From: CAYFPX01 sp964519895
GTDB lineage: Bacteria > Myxococcota_A > UBA796 > CAJQPC01
DNA length: 64,000 bases
Assembly: GCA_964519895.1 (NCBI GenBank)
Contig: CAZFLE010000026.1
Coordinates: 1-64,000, forward strand
Direction of reading: 5' to 3'
Made by a program: the position numbers and the translations under genes. The notes beneath the pieces are model-generated. The model was not told the DNA's origin. It worked only from the letters and a program-made list of their open reading frames with translations, and ran no database searches. Below are positions 34,135 to 42,086 of the stretch, piece by piece (positions within the stretch are counted from its first letter, which is position 1; each line of letters begins with the position of its first letter).

Positions 34135-34568
34135 ACCGCCCTTGCCGATCGGCGCCCTGCCGGCCCAGCCGCCGACGCCCCCCTGCCCGAGGGAACATCA
34201 GGGCACCGACGCCCCCGCCAACGCCGACGCCGTGCGACCCCAAGCGCCCCCAACCGCCCCGACGCCCCCCGGTTCCCGGTGATCGTCCGCCCAGCCGCGA
34301 CGCCCCCCATGTTCCTCCCTGTTGCAGAATCCCGGGTGTGCGTCCCAGTACCGCCCTCGCCGATCGGCGCCCTGCCGGCCCAGCCGCCGACGCCCCCCTG
34401 CCCGAGGGAACATNNNNNNNNNNNNNNNNNNNNNNNNNNNNNNNNNNNNNNNNNNNNNNNNNNNNNNNNNNNNNNNNNNNNNNNNNNNNNNNNNNNNNNN
34501 NNNNNNNNNNNNNAGCGCCCCCAACCGCCCCGACGCCCCCCGGTTCCCGGTGATCGTCCGCCCAGCCG
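34135..34568. repeat. C-rich direct repeat array interrupted by the assembly gap
   Basis: The 624-bp stretch between the convergent genes (33990-34613) has no credible gene. Segment A (64 bp) occurs at 34135-34198 and 34350-34413 with one T/C difference, a 215-bp period. Segment B (55 bp) occurs at 34243-34297 and 34514-34568, identical. The array also contains many CGACGCCCCCC words. On the minus strand these become runs of four to six G, with several G-quadruplex-capable clusters. If the second unit copies the first, only 44 bp (plus whole extra units) should lie in the gap. Confidence 0.85.
34414..34513. other. assembly gap (100 N)
   Basis: Exactly 100 undetermined bases, a conventional scaffold placeholder. 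It falls between repeat segment A copy 2 and segment B copy 2, so the assembly most likely failed on the tandem repeat. Confidence 0.99.
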
Positions 34569-34613
34569 GTACGCCCCCCCAGAGGTCCTAGCCCCCCAAT
34601 TCCCAATGACTTT

Positions 34614-36143
34614 TTAGGCGTCGTACCAGTCGGGCTTGACCAGCTGCTGGTAGTGCCCCACGTCCAGGGGGTTCACCCGCTTCTTCAACGCATCGAAGGC
34701 CATGCTGGCGCTGACCTTGGCGAACCAGCGGTACATGTCGCGCTTGTAGTCGACCGGGTTGAACAGCCCGCGCATGAGCCACTTGGTGTTCACGAACTGC
34801 TTGTTCATGTCGTACAGCGCGTCGGCGATCTCGTGGCGGGTCAAGAAGTCCGTGTCCAGCACCGGCGAGAGCCAGTCGAAGCCGTCGAAATCGGCCTCGG
34901 TGATGTGGCCGTTGGCGATGGCGTCGTCGTAGATGGGGGTTCCGGGCACCGGCGTGATGGGGTGGAAGGCGGGAAAGTCCACCTGCAGCTTCTTGGCCAG
35001 GGCGACCTGGCGCTTGAGGCTGGCGTTGTCCTCCTCCTTGACCCCCACGATGAAGGTCGCCTGGATGAAGACCTGGGGGTACTTCTCCTTGAAGATGGCG
35101 ATGGCCCGCTCGGCCACGCCGCCGGCGTAGAAGCGCTTGTCCAGCGAGCTGAGACTCTCGTCTTCCGCGCGCTCGACGCCGATCAGGATGTGCGACATGC
35201 CCGCGCGCACCTGTTGCTCCAGGATGCCGCGCTCCTCGTCGCGCACGATGCAGTCGGCCCGCATGAAGGTGAACCACTTGGTCTTCATGCCCGAGCGGAT
35301 CATGGCGTCGCTGAACTGGGCGTTGAACCGCGGATCGATGTTCCAGGACTCGTCGACCCAGACATAGGAGCGCTTGCCGTACTTGTGGTACAGCAGCTCG
35401 ACCTCTTCCATCATCCGGTCGACGGACTTGGTGCGCCAGCGGGGGGACAGGCGAGTGTTGCCCTGGTCGTCGACCCGGCGATCGGCCATGGTGGTCCACC
35501 AGGCGCAGAAGCTGCACTTGGACACACAGCCGCGGCTGTGGTGGATGGTCGTGCCGCCGGGGGAGAACAGGTAGCGGCTCGTGCCGTACAGGTGCATCGG
35601 CATGAGGTCGTAGGCAGGCAGCGGCAGGGTGTCGAGATCGCGGACCAGCTTGCGGGAAGGGGTGCGGACGAGCTCACGGTCTTGGGAAAAGGCCAGCCCC
35701 GGGATGCCACTCAGGTCGTCGTCGCCGCCGTCCAGCGCGCGCAGCAGCTCGGCAAAGGTCTGCTCTCCTTCGCCGACCACGATGGCGTCGATGTCCGGGT
35801 GCACGGCGTAGCGGTGGGCCAGGTTGGTGAAGTGCCCGCCGCCGGCCACGGTGAAGGCCTCGGGGGAGGCTTCCTTGACCAGGCGAAAGAAGCGCATGGC
35901 TTCGGTGGCGTAGAGCGCGTGGTTCTCACCGGCGCCCACCACGTGGGGCTTGAACTCTCGGATGAGGTGGAACAGGGAGCGCCACCCGATGTGCAGGGGC
36001 ATGCAGTCGACGACCCGGACCTCGTGGCCTTCGTCCCGGGCGACCGCGCCCAGAGCGGGCAGGGCCTGCTGGAGGAGGAAGTTGTCGCCTTCGGAGGTGA
36101 AGGGCCAGTACCGCCGAGGGGGCTGGACGAGCAGGACGCGCAT
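34614..36143 (-). CDS. B12-binding domain radical SAM protein
   Basis: A 509-residue protein with an N-terminal B12-binding-like domain (RVLLVQPPRRYW; VVGAGENHALYATE; AIVVGEGEQTF) and a radical SAM core with C206, C210 and C213 (RGCVSKCSFC). Later elements are ILIGVERAEDESL and ATFIVGVKEED. The C-terminal region (about 420-509) is unassigned. AAGG lies 6 nt before the ATG. The methyltransferase gene starts 10 nt away on the same strand upstream, so both may act on one substrate. Related in layout to the protein at 29963-31375 but not a close copy. Confidence 0.87.
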   Translation of the reverse strand: MRVLLVQPPRRYWPFTSEGDNFLLQQALPALGAVARDEGHEVRVVDCMPLHIGWRSLFHLIREFKPHVVGAGENHALYATEAMRFFRLVKEASPEAFTVAGGGHFTNLAHRYAVHPDIDAIVVGEGEQTFAELLRALDGGDDDLSGIPGLAFSQDRELVRTPSRKLVRDLDTLPLPAYDLMPMHLYGTSRYLFSPGGTTIHHSRGCVSKCSFCAWWTTMADRRVDDQGNTRLSPRWRTKSVDRMMEEVELLYHKYGKRSYVWVDESWNIDPRFNAQFSDAMIRSGMKTKWFTFMRADCIVRDEERGILEQQVRAGMSHILIGVERAEDESLSSLDKRFYAGGVAERAIAIFKEKYPQVFIQATFIVGVKEEDNASLKRQVALAKKLQVDFPAFHPITPVPGTPIYDDAIANGHITEADFDGFDWLSPVLDTDFLTRHEIADALYDMNKQFVNTKWLMRGLFNPVDYKRDMYRWFAKVSASMAFDALKKRVNPLDVGHYQQLVKPDWYDA

Positions 36144-36152
36144 GGGTGGACC

Positions 36153-37103
36153 TTAGCCTGCGGGGGCGGTGGGTCGGGCCACCACCGTCCACGCCCTGTT
36201 CCAGGGGCCGAGCACCGGGTGCTGTCGCAGACGTTCCTCCCAGGCGAGCAGAGCCGGCAGCTCGAGCTCCCCGGCCACCAGCTCGAAGGGCCCCGAGGTG
36301 GCGTAGTGGGTCGGCAGGAGGCACTCCAGGGTCCAGTCCGAGAACAGCGCACGCACCGCCGACGCCGTGTAGGTGCGAACCCAGCGGTCCCCAGGCACGT
36401 GGACCACGCCGTCACCGACCAGCGCTTCGAGCGTGTCAGGGGGTGCGTCCAGCGCCGCGGCCCAGCCCCAGCGGGCCTCGACCGACGCCAGCAAGACGCC
36501 GTCGGGCTTCAAGGCGCCGCGGATCGCCCGGAGCACGGCGGAGGGATCGTCGACGTAGCAGAGGACCTCGCTCGCCAGGACCGCGTCGAAGGGCGGCACG
36601 TCGGGCAGCCGGGTGCCGGTGGACCAGTGAAGGTCCAGACGGCCGGGACGACCGGCCGCGTGCTGGGCCGCCCGCCACAAGCTGCGCAGGTCGGGGTCCA
36701 CCAGCTCGACGTCCAGATCGCGGTCCAGCAGGGCCGCCATGAATCGACCTGTGCCACCCCCCAGGTCCAGCACTCGCCCCTGGACCGGCAGCCAGGGGTC
36801 CCAGTGGTGGAGGTAGAGCGCCCGCTCCAGCAGCTTGTCCCGGTGGTTTGGCGCCCGGGGGTCCAGGAAGTCCAGCCAGCGCGCGAGCTCGGGCTGCTGC
36901 CAGGCGGCGGTGGCGCCGACCAGGTTGTCGTGGGCCGGCACCGTGGCGGGACCGCCGGCCACGAGGGCCGGCAGCAGGGGGTCTCCCGCGGGAAGTGCAA
37001 AGGAACTCCCCACCCAGCTGCCCAGCCCACGGCACGCGTAGGGCGGACCCGGCGGCAGGTCCAGAGGAGCTCCGTCTGGCAGGCGTGCGTCAGCGAGGGC
37101 CAT
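36153..37103 (-). CDS. class I SAM-dependent methyltransferase
   Basis: A 316-residue protein with a Rossmann-type SAM-binding core starting at GRVLDLGGGTGRFMAALL (motif I, about 108-125). The acidic ribose-binding strand VELVDPD follows, then DAVLASEVLCYVDDP (motif II/post-II) and LKPDGVLLASVE. The N-terminal about 100 residues are Pro/Gly-rich and unassigned. It is upstream of and probably co-transcribed with the radical SAM gene (9-nt gap). The substrate is unknown. Confidence 0.82.
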   Translation of the reverse strand: MALADARLPDGAPLDLPPGPPYACRGLGSWVGSSFALPAGDPLLPALVAGGPATVPAHDNLVGATAAWQQPELARWLDFLDPRAPNHRDKLLERALYLHHWDPWLPVQGRVLDLGGGTGRFMAALLDRDLDVELVDPDLRSLWRAAQHAAGRPGRLDLHWSTGTRLPDVPPFDAVLASEVLCYVDDPSAVLRAIRGALKPDGVLLASVEARWGWAAALDAPPDTLEALVGDGVVHVPGDRWVRTYTASAVRALFSDWTLECLLPTHYATSGPFELVAGELELPALLAWEERLRQHPVLGPWNRAWTVVARPTAPAG

Positions 37104-37131
37104 GAGCCCCTCTATGCGACCTCGCGATGCC

Positions 37132-37160
37132 TTGACAGGGGCCGGTTGCCAGGCAAGACT
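37132..37160 (+). promoter_or_regulatory. sigma-70-like promoter of a mini transcription unit
   Basis: TTGACA (37132-37137) is a perfect -35. After exactly 17 bp comes AAGACT (37155-37160), a weaker -10. The predicted start, near 37167, leads into the 14-codon ORF and the terminator, with no other gene downstream on this strand. Confidence 0.5.
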
Positions 37161-37215
37161 GTCGACACCCCACCGACCCGTACAGGGCCGGTGTGTAACG
37201 ACCCAGGAGGTCCCG

Positions 37216-37260
37216 ATGCGTTGGCGTCCCTCGCCGCGTCCTAAGCCCCCGAAGAAGTAG
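37216..37260 (+). CDS. 14-residue Arg/Lys/Pro-rich peptide ORF
   Basis: A free-standing mini-ORF: AGGAGG (37205-37210), a 5-nt spacer, ATG, 14 codons, TAG. The peptide is MRWRPSPRPKPPKK: five Pro, three Arg, three Lys, no acid. It sits between a promoter-like sequence and a perfect terminator hairpin, and the next gene (lpxC) is on the opposite strand, so it is not a leader for a downstream gene. It could be a small protein, a dual-function small RNA, or a regulatory peptide that engages the ribosome. No family is recognised. Confidence 0.45.
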   Translation: MRWRPSPRPKPPKK

Positions 37261-37282
37261 CTTTACTCGGGACTGAGGACAG

Positions 37283-37310
37283 AAGGCCGCCCTCGCCGCA
37301 GGGCGGCCTT
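37283..37310. terminator. bidirectional intrinsic terminator hairpin
   Basis: A perfect 11-bp stem (AAGGCCGCCCT / AGGGCGGCCTT) with a 6-nt loop CGCCGC. The tail TTCGTCGCTCT on the plus side is only moderately T-rich. It can end the mini-unit on the plus strand and lpxC on the minus strand, since it lies 38 nt past the lpxC stop. Confidence 0.75.
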
Positions 37311-37347
37311 CGTCGCTCTGGGCGCCTGGGCCGTGCGCGCGATGCGC

Positions 37348-38256
37348 TCAGACGATCTCGTAGGCGTCTGGATCGGCCAGCAGAGCCTGCATCAGCGCCA
37401 GCGTCATGCCGTGCCCGGGCCTCACGGCCTCGAGTCGGCCCTGAAGTCGCCCGCCCAGGAGCGCCACGTCGCCCACCAGGTCCAGGACCTTGTGCCGCAC
37501 GGGCTCATCGACCGCGCGGGCGCCTTCGGGGTTGACCACGCCGCGATGGTCGTAGACCAGGGCATTGTCCAGAGTGCCCCCACGGGCCAGGCCACGGGAA
37601 CGCAGGAACTGGACCTGTTCCAGGAAGCCAAAGGTCCGGGCCCAGGCGACCTGTTCGCGGAAGGTGTGCGCGTCCAGATCCAGCGCCAGTCGCTGCTCGC
37701 CGATGGCGGGGTGGGGGAACTGGATGGTGGCGTCGATGGACAGCCGGGGGCTGGGAACCAGCCGCACGTGCCGGTCGCCGTTGACCACCTCGACCCTTCG
37801 GCGCACCACGATGGTCAGCGGGCGGGCGGCCTGGGGCGCTTGACCGGCCTGGTCCAGCAGCGCGAGCCAGTCCTGGGCGGAGCCGTCCAGGATGGGGATC
37901 TCCGGGCCGTCGACCTCGATGCGGGCGTTGTCGATGCCCAGCGCGAGCAGCGACGCCAGCAGGTGTTCTCCGGTGGAGACCCGGGCGGGCCCGCGGGCCA
38001 GGGTGGTGGCCATCTGGGTGTCGGCGACCCAGGTGCAGTGGGCCGGCACGGTGGGGGAGCCCGGCAGGTCCACCCGCGCGAACTGGAGGCCAGCGCCGGC
38101 CGGTGCCGGGACGACGGACACCGTGACCGTGGCGCCGGAGTGCAGACCGACCCCTGCGATCGAGACGGCCCTGGCCAGCGTGGCCTGGACCGCCCCCCCC
38201 GGTGCTGGTGCATCGTGCTCCAGCTGCTGCTCGCTTCGTGGCCCTGACCCGGACAT
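37348..38256 (-). CDS. lpxC: UDP-3-O-acyl-N-acetylglucosamine deacetylase
   Basis: A 302-residue zinc deacetylase, the committed step of lipid A synthesis. Family blocks are GVGLHSGATVTV, the zinc-binding STGEHLLASLLALGIDN, PEIPILDGSAQDW, TFGFLEQVQFLRSRGLARGG and the zinc/catalytic VRHKVLDLVGDVALLG. The ATG at 38256 gives the usual family length of about 300; in-frame starts at 38268 and 38325 would add unconserved residues. It closes the minus-strand run ruvC-ruvA-ruvB-DUF192-lpxC. Confidence 0.92.
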   Translation of the reverse strand: MSGSGPRSEQQLEHDAPAPGGAVQATLARAVSIAGVGLHSGATVTVSVVPAPAGAGLQFARVDLPGSPTVPAHCTWVADTQMATTLARGPARVSTGEHLLASLLALGIDNARIEVDGPEIPILDGSAQDWLALLDQAGQAPQAARPLTIVVRRRVEVVNGDRHVRLVPSPRLSIDATIQFPHPAIGEQRLALDLDAHTFREQVAWARTFGFLEQVQFLRSRGLARGGTLDNALVYDHRGVVNPEGARAVDEPVRHKVLDLVGDVALLGGRLQGRLEAVRPGHGMTLALMQALLADPDAYEIV

Positions 38257-38343
38257 GGCCGGCAGCATAGCGCCGGGTCCGCGGAGTGGCCACTGGTCCC
38301 GTGTCAACGGCTCCTGTGCATCCATGAGAGGGCCTGAGCGCCG

Positions 38344-38766
38344 CTAATTCTCGCTGGCCCCTGGCAGTCCGGTGACCCGGTCTCCGACCTGGACCTCGTG
38401 GTCCTCGAACCAGCCTCGCGTCATCTCCAGGGCGTAGAGCACCGGCACGTCGCTCTTCACGCTCGTGCGGTCGAAGGGCACCATGTGCTTGATGGTGGCG
38501 ATGGTGCCGTCGTGGCGGATGTAGGCGATGGACAGCGGGACCTGGGTGTTCTCCATCCAGAAGCCCCGCTGGGCGGTCTCGGGGTAGGCGAAGAGCATGC
38601 CGGCGTCGGTGCCCAGGGCCTTGCGGTACATCAGGCCCTTGGCTCGCTCGGCGGGATCGTCGGCCAGCTCGGCGACGACCTCGTGGCCGTCGACGACCAG
38701 CTCGATGGTGTCCAGCTGGGGCTTGGCGGCCCCCGCCCCGCACGCGACCAGGGAGACCCACCACAT
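38344..38766 (-). CDS. DUF192 lipoprotein
   Basis: A 140-residue protein with a very short signal and lipobox-like LVACG (Cys9) and a complete DUF192 domain: ERAKGLMYRKALGTDAGMLFAYPE, GFWMENTQVPLSIAYI and VLYALEMTRGWFEDHEVQVGDRV. The family's function is unsettled. The start overlaps the ruvB stop by one base, coupling it to DNA-repair genes upstream. Confidence 0.85.
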   Translation of the reverse strand: MWWVSLVACGAGAAKPQLDTIELVVDGHEVVAELADDPAERAKGLMYRKALGTDAGMLFAYPETAQRGFWMENTQVPLSIAYIRHDGTIATIKHMVPFDRTSVKSDVPVLYALEMTRGWFEDHEVQVGDRVTGLPGASEN

Positions 38767-39776
38767 CAGAAGAGCTCGGCCTGGTCGACCAGGGCCGGGT
38801 GCGTGGCGCCCAGGTGGCGCAGGCCCCGGGCGGTGACGATCCGGCCGCGGGCCGTGCGCTGCAGCAGGCCCTGCTGGATCAGGAAGGGCTCGTAGACCTC
38901 TTCGATGGTGTCGGACTCCTCGCCGATGGCCGCGGCGAGGTTGGTGAGGCCGACGGGGCCGCCCTCGAACGTGACCGCCACCGCGTGGAGGATGCGCCGG
39001 TCCATGCCGTCCAGGCCCTCTTCGTCCACCTCCAGGCGCCCCAGGGCCTTGCGGGTGATGGCCAGGTCGATGCCACCGTCGCCCTCGACCTGGGCGAAGT
39101 CTCGGACCCGCTTGAGCAACCTGTTGGCGATCCGTGGGGTGCCGCGACTGCGCCGGGCGAGCTCCTGGGCCCCCTCGTCGCTGATGGGCAAGCCCAGGCG
39201 CTCGGCGGAGCGCTTCAGGATCACCAGGAGCTCTTCCGGGGTGTAGAAGTCAAAGGTGCACTGGATGCCGAACCGGGCCCGCAGAGGCGAGGTCAGCAGG
39301 CCGGAGCGGGTGGTGGCCCCGATCAAGGTGAAGGGCCGCAGCGGCAGCTTGACCGACTGGGCCCCGGGCCCGGACCCCAGGAGCACGTCGATCTGGTAGT
39401 CCTCGAGGGCGGGGTAGAGGACCTCTTCGACGGCGCGGTTCAGGCGGTGGATCTCGTCGATGAACAGGACCTGGCGGTCCTGGAGGTTGTTGAGCAGCGC
39501 CGCCAGGTCACCCCCTCGCTCCAGGGTGGGTCCCGACGCCGTGTGGAGCTCGACCCCGAGCTCTTCGGCCACGATGTAGGCCAGCGAGGTCTTGCCCAGG
39601 CCGGGTGGACCGCTGAACAAGATGTGGTCCAGGGCATCGCCCCGCTGCAGGGCGGCGCGGATGTACACCCTCAGGTTGTCCTTGATCCGAGGCTGCCCCA
39701 CGTACTCGGCCATGTCCCGTGGGCGCAGGGCCGGGTCCAGGACTTCGGGTTCGCTGGGGTCCACGATCCGGGTCAT
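38766..39776 (-). CDS. ruvB: Holliday junction DNA helicase RuvB
   Basis: A 336-residue AAA+ motor that drives branch migration with RuvA. Seen are Walker A GPPGLGKTS, Walker B FIDEIHRL, sensor 1 GATTRSGLL, the arginine-finger region SPLRARFG, sensor 2 RGTPRIANRLLKRVRD and the C-terminal winged helix (EPFLIQQGLLQRTARGR). The length is typical. ATG overlaps the ruvA stop by 4 nt. Confidence 0.98.
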   Translation of the reverse strand: MTRIVDPSEPEVLDPALRPRDMAEYVGQPRIKDNLRVYIRAALQRGDALDHILFSGPPGLGKTSLAYIVAEELGVELHTASGPTLERGGDLAALLNNLQDRQVLFIDEIHRLNRAVEEVLYPALEDYQIDVLLGSGPGAQSVKLPLRPFTLIGATTRSGLLTSPLRARFGIQCTFDFYTPEELLVILKRSAERLGLPISDEGAQELARRSRGTPRIANRLLKRVRDFAQVEGDGGIDLAITRKALGRLEVDEEGLDGMDRRILHAVAVTFEGGPVGLTNLAAAIGEESDTIEEVYEPFLIQQGLLQRTARGRIVTARGLRHLGATHPALVDQAELF

Positions 39777-40369
39777 TCGGTCCTCGACAGGATGCGCAGG
39801 GCGGCAGAGAGGCGCTCGGGCAGCGGGGCCTGGTCCAGGCCCTGGGCCTTGAGGCCGACCATCGCCACCATGATCTCGGAGCGCTTGTAGCCCAGGCGAG
39901 CGAGGGCCAGGCTGAACTGGTCCTGGGCGGACGCCGCCCGGGGCGTCTGGGCGGGCTTGAAGGCCACGGCGCCGGAGAGCTTGCCCTTGAGCTCCATGAC
40001 CATGCGCCGCGCCATGACCGCACCCACGCCCTTGATCCGCGTGAGGCCCGCGACGTCCTCGGAGTCGATGGCACGGACCAGGTCTGCCGCGTCCAGGCCG
40101 CCGAGCACCCCCAGCGCGACCTTGGGGCCGACCTTGTTCACGGTCAGCAGCTTCTCGAACACGGTGCGGTCCTCGACGGACTGGAAGCCGAAGAGCTGGA
40201 TGGCGTCTTCGCGCACTTGGGTGTGCACGTGCAGGGTGGTCTCGGTGCCGGACTCCAGGGCGGCGAAGGTCCTGAGATCCACCTGCACCAGGTAGCCCAC
40301 GCCCCGGACGTCCAGCACCACCTGGCCGTCCAGGGACGTGTCGACGGTGCCGGTGAGTCGGGCGATCAC
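39773..40369 (-). CDS. ruvA: Holliday junction branch migration protein RuvA
   Basis: A 198-residue junction-binding protein. The N-terminal OB fold begins MIARLTGTV with GVGYLVQV and REDAIQLFGF. Two helix-hairpin-helix motifs follow (VNKVGPKVALGVLGGL, IKGVGAVMARRMVMELKGKL). The C-terminal domain that contacts RuvB is ALARLGYKRSEI. Overlaps both ruvC and ruvB by 4 nt. Confidence 0.97.
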   Translation of the reverse strand: MIARLTGTVDTSLDGQVVLDVRGVGYLVQVDLRTFAALESGTETTLHVHTQVREDAIQLFGFQSVEDRTVFEKLLTVNKVGPKVALGVLGGLDAADLVRAIDSEDVAGLTRIKGVGAVMARRMVMELKGKLSGAVAFKPAQTPRAASAQDQFSLALARLGYKRSEIMVAMVGLKAQGLDQAPLPERLSAALRILSRTE

Positions 40370-40860
40370 CGGCGCTGCTCCAAGGCCTGGAGGCGGGGGG
40401 CGTGGACCAGGTGGGTCATGGCGATGGCCACGGCGTCGACTGCATCGTGAGGACCTTCGACGGTCTGTCCCAGGAGCGTCTCCACCATGCGCCGCACCTG
40501 GTGCTTGTCGGCCCGGCCGGACCCGGTGACGGTCTTCTTCACGGTCATCGCGTTGTACTCGTACACCGGCAGGCCGCCCCGGCCCAGGGCCAGCATCGCC
40601 ACACCGCGGGCTTGGCCGAGCCGCAGCGCAGACTCGGAGGACTTGTGGCGGAAGATCGCCTCGATGGCGCAGGCCTGGGGACCGTGCTCGATCAACAGGG
40701 CCGCCAGGCCGTCGTGGATCAGGGCCAGACGCTCCGGCATCGGGTCCTTGGACCGGGTCCGGAGCACCCCGGCACGGTGGAGCCGATAGCGCCCCCGCTG
40801 CCGACTCACGAAGCCGTAGCCGGTGGCGGTGGAGCCGGGGTCGATGCCGAGCACGAGCAC
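40366..40860 (-). CDS. ruvC: crossover junction endodeoxyribonuclease RuvC
   Basis: A 164-residue Holliday junction resolvase. The catalytic acids are Asp7 (GIDPGS), Glu in AIEAIFRHKS, and the Asp pair in GPHDAVDAVAIA. VKKTVTGSGRADKHQV is the conserved central block. First gene of the ruvCAB operon; about 45 nt separate it from the preceding MopE-like gene. Confidence 0.97.
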   Translation of the reverse strand: MLVLGIDPGSTATGYGFVSRQRGRYRLHRAGVLRTRSKDPMPERLALIHDGLAALLIEHGPQACAIEAIFRHKSSESALRLGQARGVAMLALGRGGLPVYEYNAMTVKKTVTGSGRADKHQVRRMVETLLGQTVEGPHDAVDAVAIAMTHLVHAPRLQALEQRR

Positions 40861-40906
40861 AGCGGGCCTGGGGAGGGGTTGAACGGGCGTTCAGGTAGGC
40901 CCCAGT

Positions 40907-41209
40907 CTAACCAACCCGCTCCACGCCGCGCCGTCGCAGCGCTCCGAACCCGACCAGGAAGACCAGGGCCGCGGCCTGTCGCTGGCGCCACCAGCGGCCG
41001 AGGCAGCCCTCGCTGCAGGGGTCCTCGTCGATCTCCTCGTCGCAGTCCTGGTCCACGTCGTCGCAGACCTCCTCGGCGCCCGGGTAGATGGTCGGATCCT
41101 CGATGGCGCAGTCCACCTCGTCGATCCAGCCGTCGTCGTCTGTGTCGTTGCCGTGGGCCAGTGCCGTGCCCGGAGCCAACAGCGCGATCCCGAGCAGCCA
41201 GCTGCTCAC
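40907..41209 (-). CDS. MopE-like metal-binding protein with C-terminal anchor
   Basis: A 100-residue exported protein. A signal peptide (LLGIALLAPGTALA) is followed by essentially one metal-binding repeat of MopE type (DDDGWIDEVDC, PTIYPGAEEVCDDVDQDC, DEEIDED). Then comes a Cys (SEGC), a membrane helix (AAALVFLVGFGAL) and the Arg cluster RRRGVERVG, i.e. a MYXO-CTERM-like tail. GTG 41209 overlaps the VOC gene stop (GTGA). A minimal surface-displayed cation-binding module. Confidence 0.75.
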   Translation of the reverse strand: MSSWLLGIALLAPGTALAHGNDTDDDGWIDEVDCAIEDPTIYPGAEEVCDDVDQDCDEEIDEDPCSEGCLGRWWRQRQAAALVFLVGFGALRRRGVERVG

Positions 41210-41571
41210 TCGCTGAAGCTCCCTTCCTGGAACAGGTTCAACAGGTTGCCCTCGGGATCCTGGACCGAGATGGCCACCCCGTGCTCGTCGCGGCGGTCGT
41301 CGACCAGGCGGATGCCGGCCCGCAAGAGCCGCCGTCGCAGGCTGAATAGGTCGCTGACCGCCAGGTCCAGGTAGATGCCATGCCCCGACGGGCGCACGTT
41401 GGCGTCGCCCCCGGTGCAGTCCAAGACGGCGATCTTGCAGCCGGCGACCTGGAAGAAGACGTGGCTCCGGCCCTCGCTGGCGACGGGCAGGCCGATCAGC
41501 TCGGCGTAGAACCGCTTGACCGTCGCATAGCGGTGGGTCGGGATGGCGGCTTCGAGCATTCGGAATTCCAA
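41206..41571 (-). CDS. VOC (glyoxalase/bleomycin resistance) family protein
   Basis: A 121-residue single-domain VOC protein with two beta-alpha-beta-beta-beta units: RYATVKRFYAELIGLPV in the first and HGIYLDLAVSDLFSLRRRLLRAGI with AISVQDPEGNLLNLFQ in the second. The metal-ligand Glu/His positions are only partly conserved, so enzymatic activity is uncertain. The stop overlaps the MopE-like gene start. Confidence 0.8.
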   Translation of the reverse strand: MEFRMLEAAIPTHRYATVKRFYAELIGLPVASEGRSHVFFQVAGCKIAVLDCTGGDANVRPSGHGIYLDLAVSDLFSLRRRLLRAGIRLVDDRRDEHGVAISVQDPEGNLLNLFQEGSFSE

Positions 41572-41610
41572 GCGACACCTGGAGATGGTTCTGGGCCCTG
41601 GGAGTGTGCC

Positions 41611-42048
41611 TCACGGGCAGCTCGCGGACTCTCCCTGACACTCGTACCAGGTGTCCAGCGCCGCGCAGTCGCCCACATCACAGGTCCCCGCGGTGGGGAT
41701 CGTGACGGTCTGTCCATGGGCCCAGGGGCAGCGCTCGGAGAAGGTCGCCTGGAGCACGAAGGCCTCGCCGACCGGGAGCCGGTCCAGACAGAAGGTCCCG
41801 TCGGCCGCGCTCTGGGTGCCTCCCAGAGGCAGGCACTGGTCGGCGCTCCACGCGTCCACCTGGAGCTCGGATCCGCTGCCGTTGTTGCTGTCCCGAAGGC
41901 GACCGCTCACGCAGCCCCACTCGGTCGTGTCGGTCCCTGTGGTGCCGGTGGTCCCGGTGCTCGCGGCCGAGTCCCCGGTGACGCCGGAGTCCGCGGTCGT
42001 CGACGTGCCACTACAGGCGGCCAGGCCCAGGAACCAGAGGGGGAGCAT
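41611..42048 (-). CDS. lipoprotein with Ser/Thr/Gly-rich linker
   Basis: A 145-residue lipoprotein: lipobox GLAAC (Cys about 12), a linker rich in Thr/Gly/Ser/Asp (to about 42), then a Cys-containing domain with at least seven further Cys. Its FCLDRLPVGEAFVLQATF block resembles a carboxypeptidase-regulatory/CnaB-like beta sandwich. The ATG at 42048 is chosen for the clean signal; a GTG 18 nt upstream is possible. Confidence 0.65.
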   Translation of the reverse strand: MLPLWFLGLAACSGTSTTADSGVTGDSAASTGTTGTTGTDTTEWGCVSGRLRDSNNGSGSELQVDAWSADQCLPLGGTQSAADGTFCLDRLPVGEAFVLQATFSERCPWAHGQTVTIPTAGTCDVGDCAALDTWYECQGESASCP

Positions 42049-42086
42049 CTCCCGATGATGCCTCACAAGGCACTAAACTGCCTACC

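Noticed and set aside
34135..34568. CRISPR array
   Set aside because: Repeats are 55-64 bp with a 215-bp period and C-rich, lacking short repeats with unique spacers, and no cas genes are near.
34062..34617. ORFs crossing the N gap
   Set aside because: They contain the 100 unknown bases, read C-rich repeats in several frames, and show Pro/Arg/Ala-only composition.
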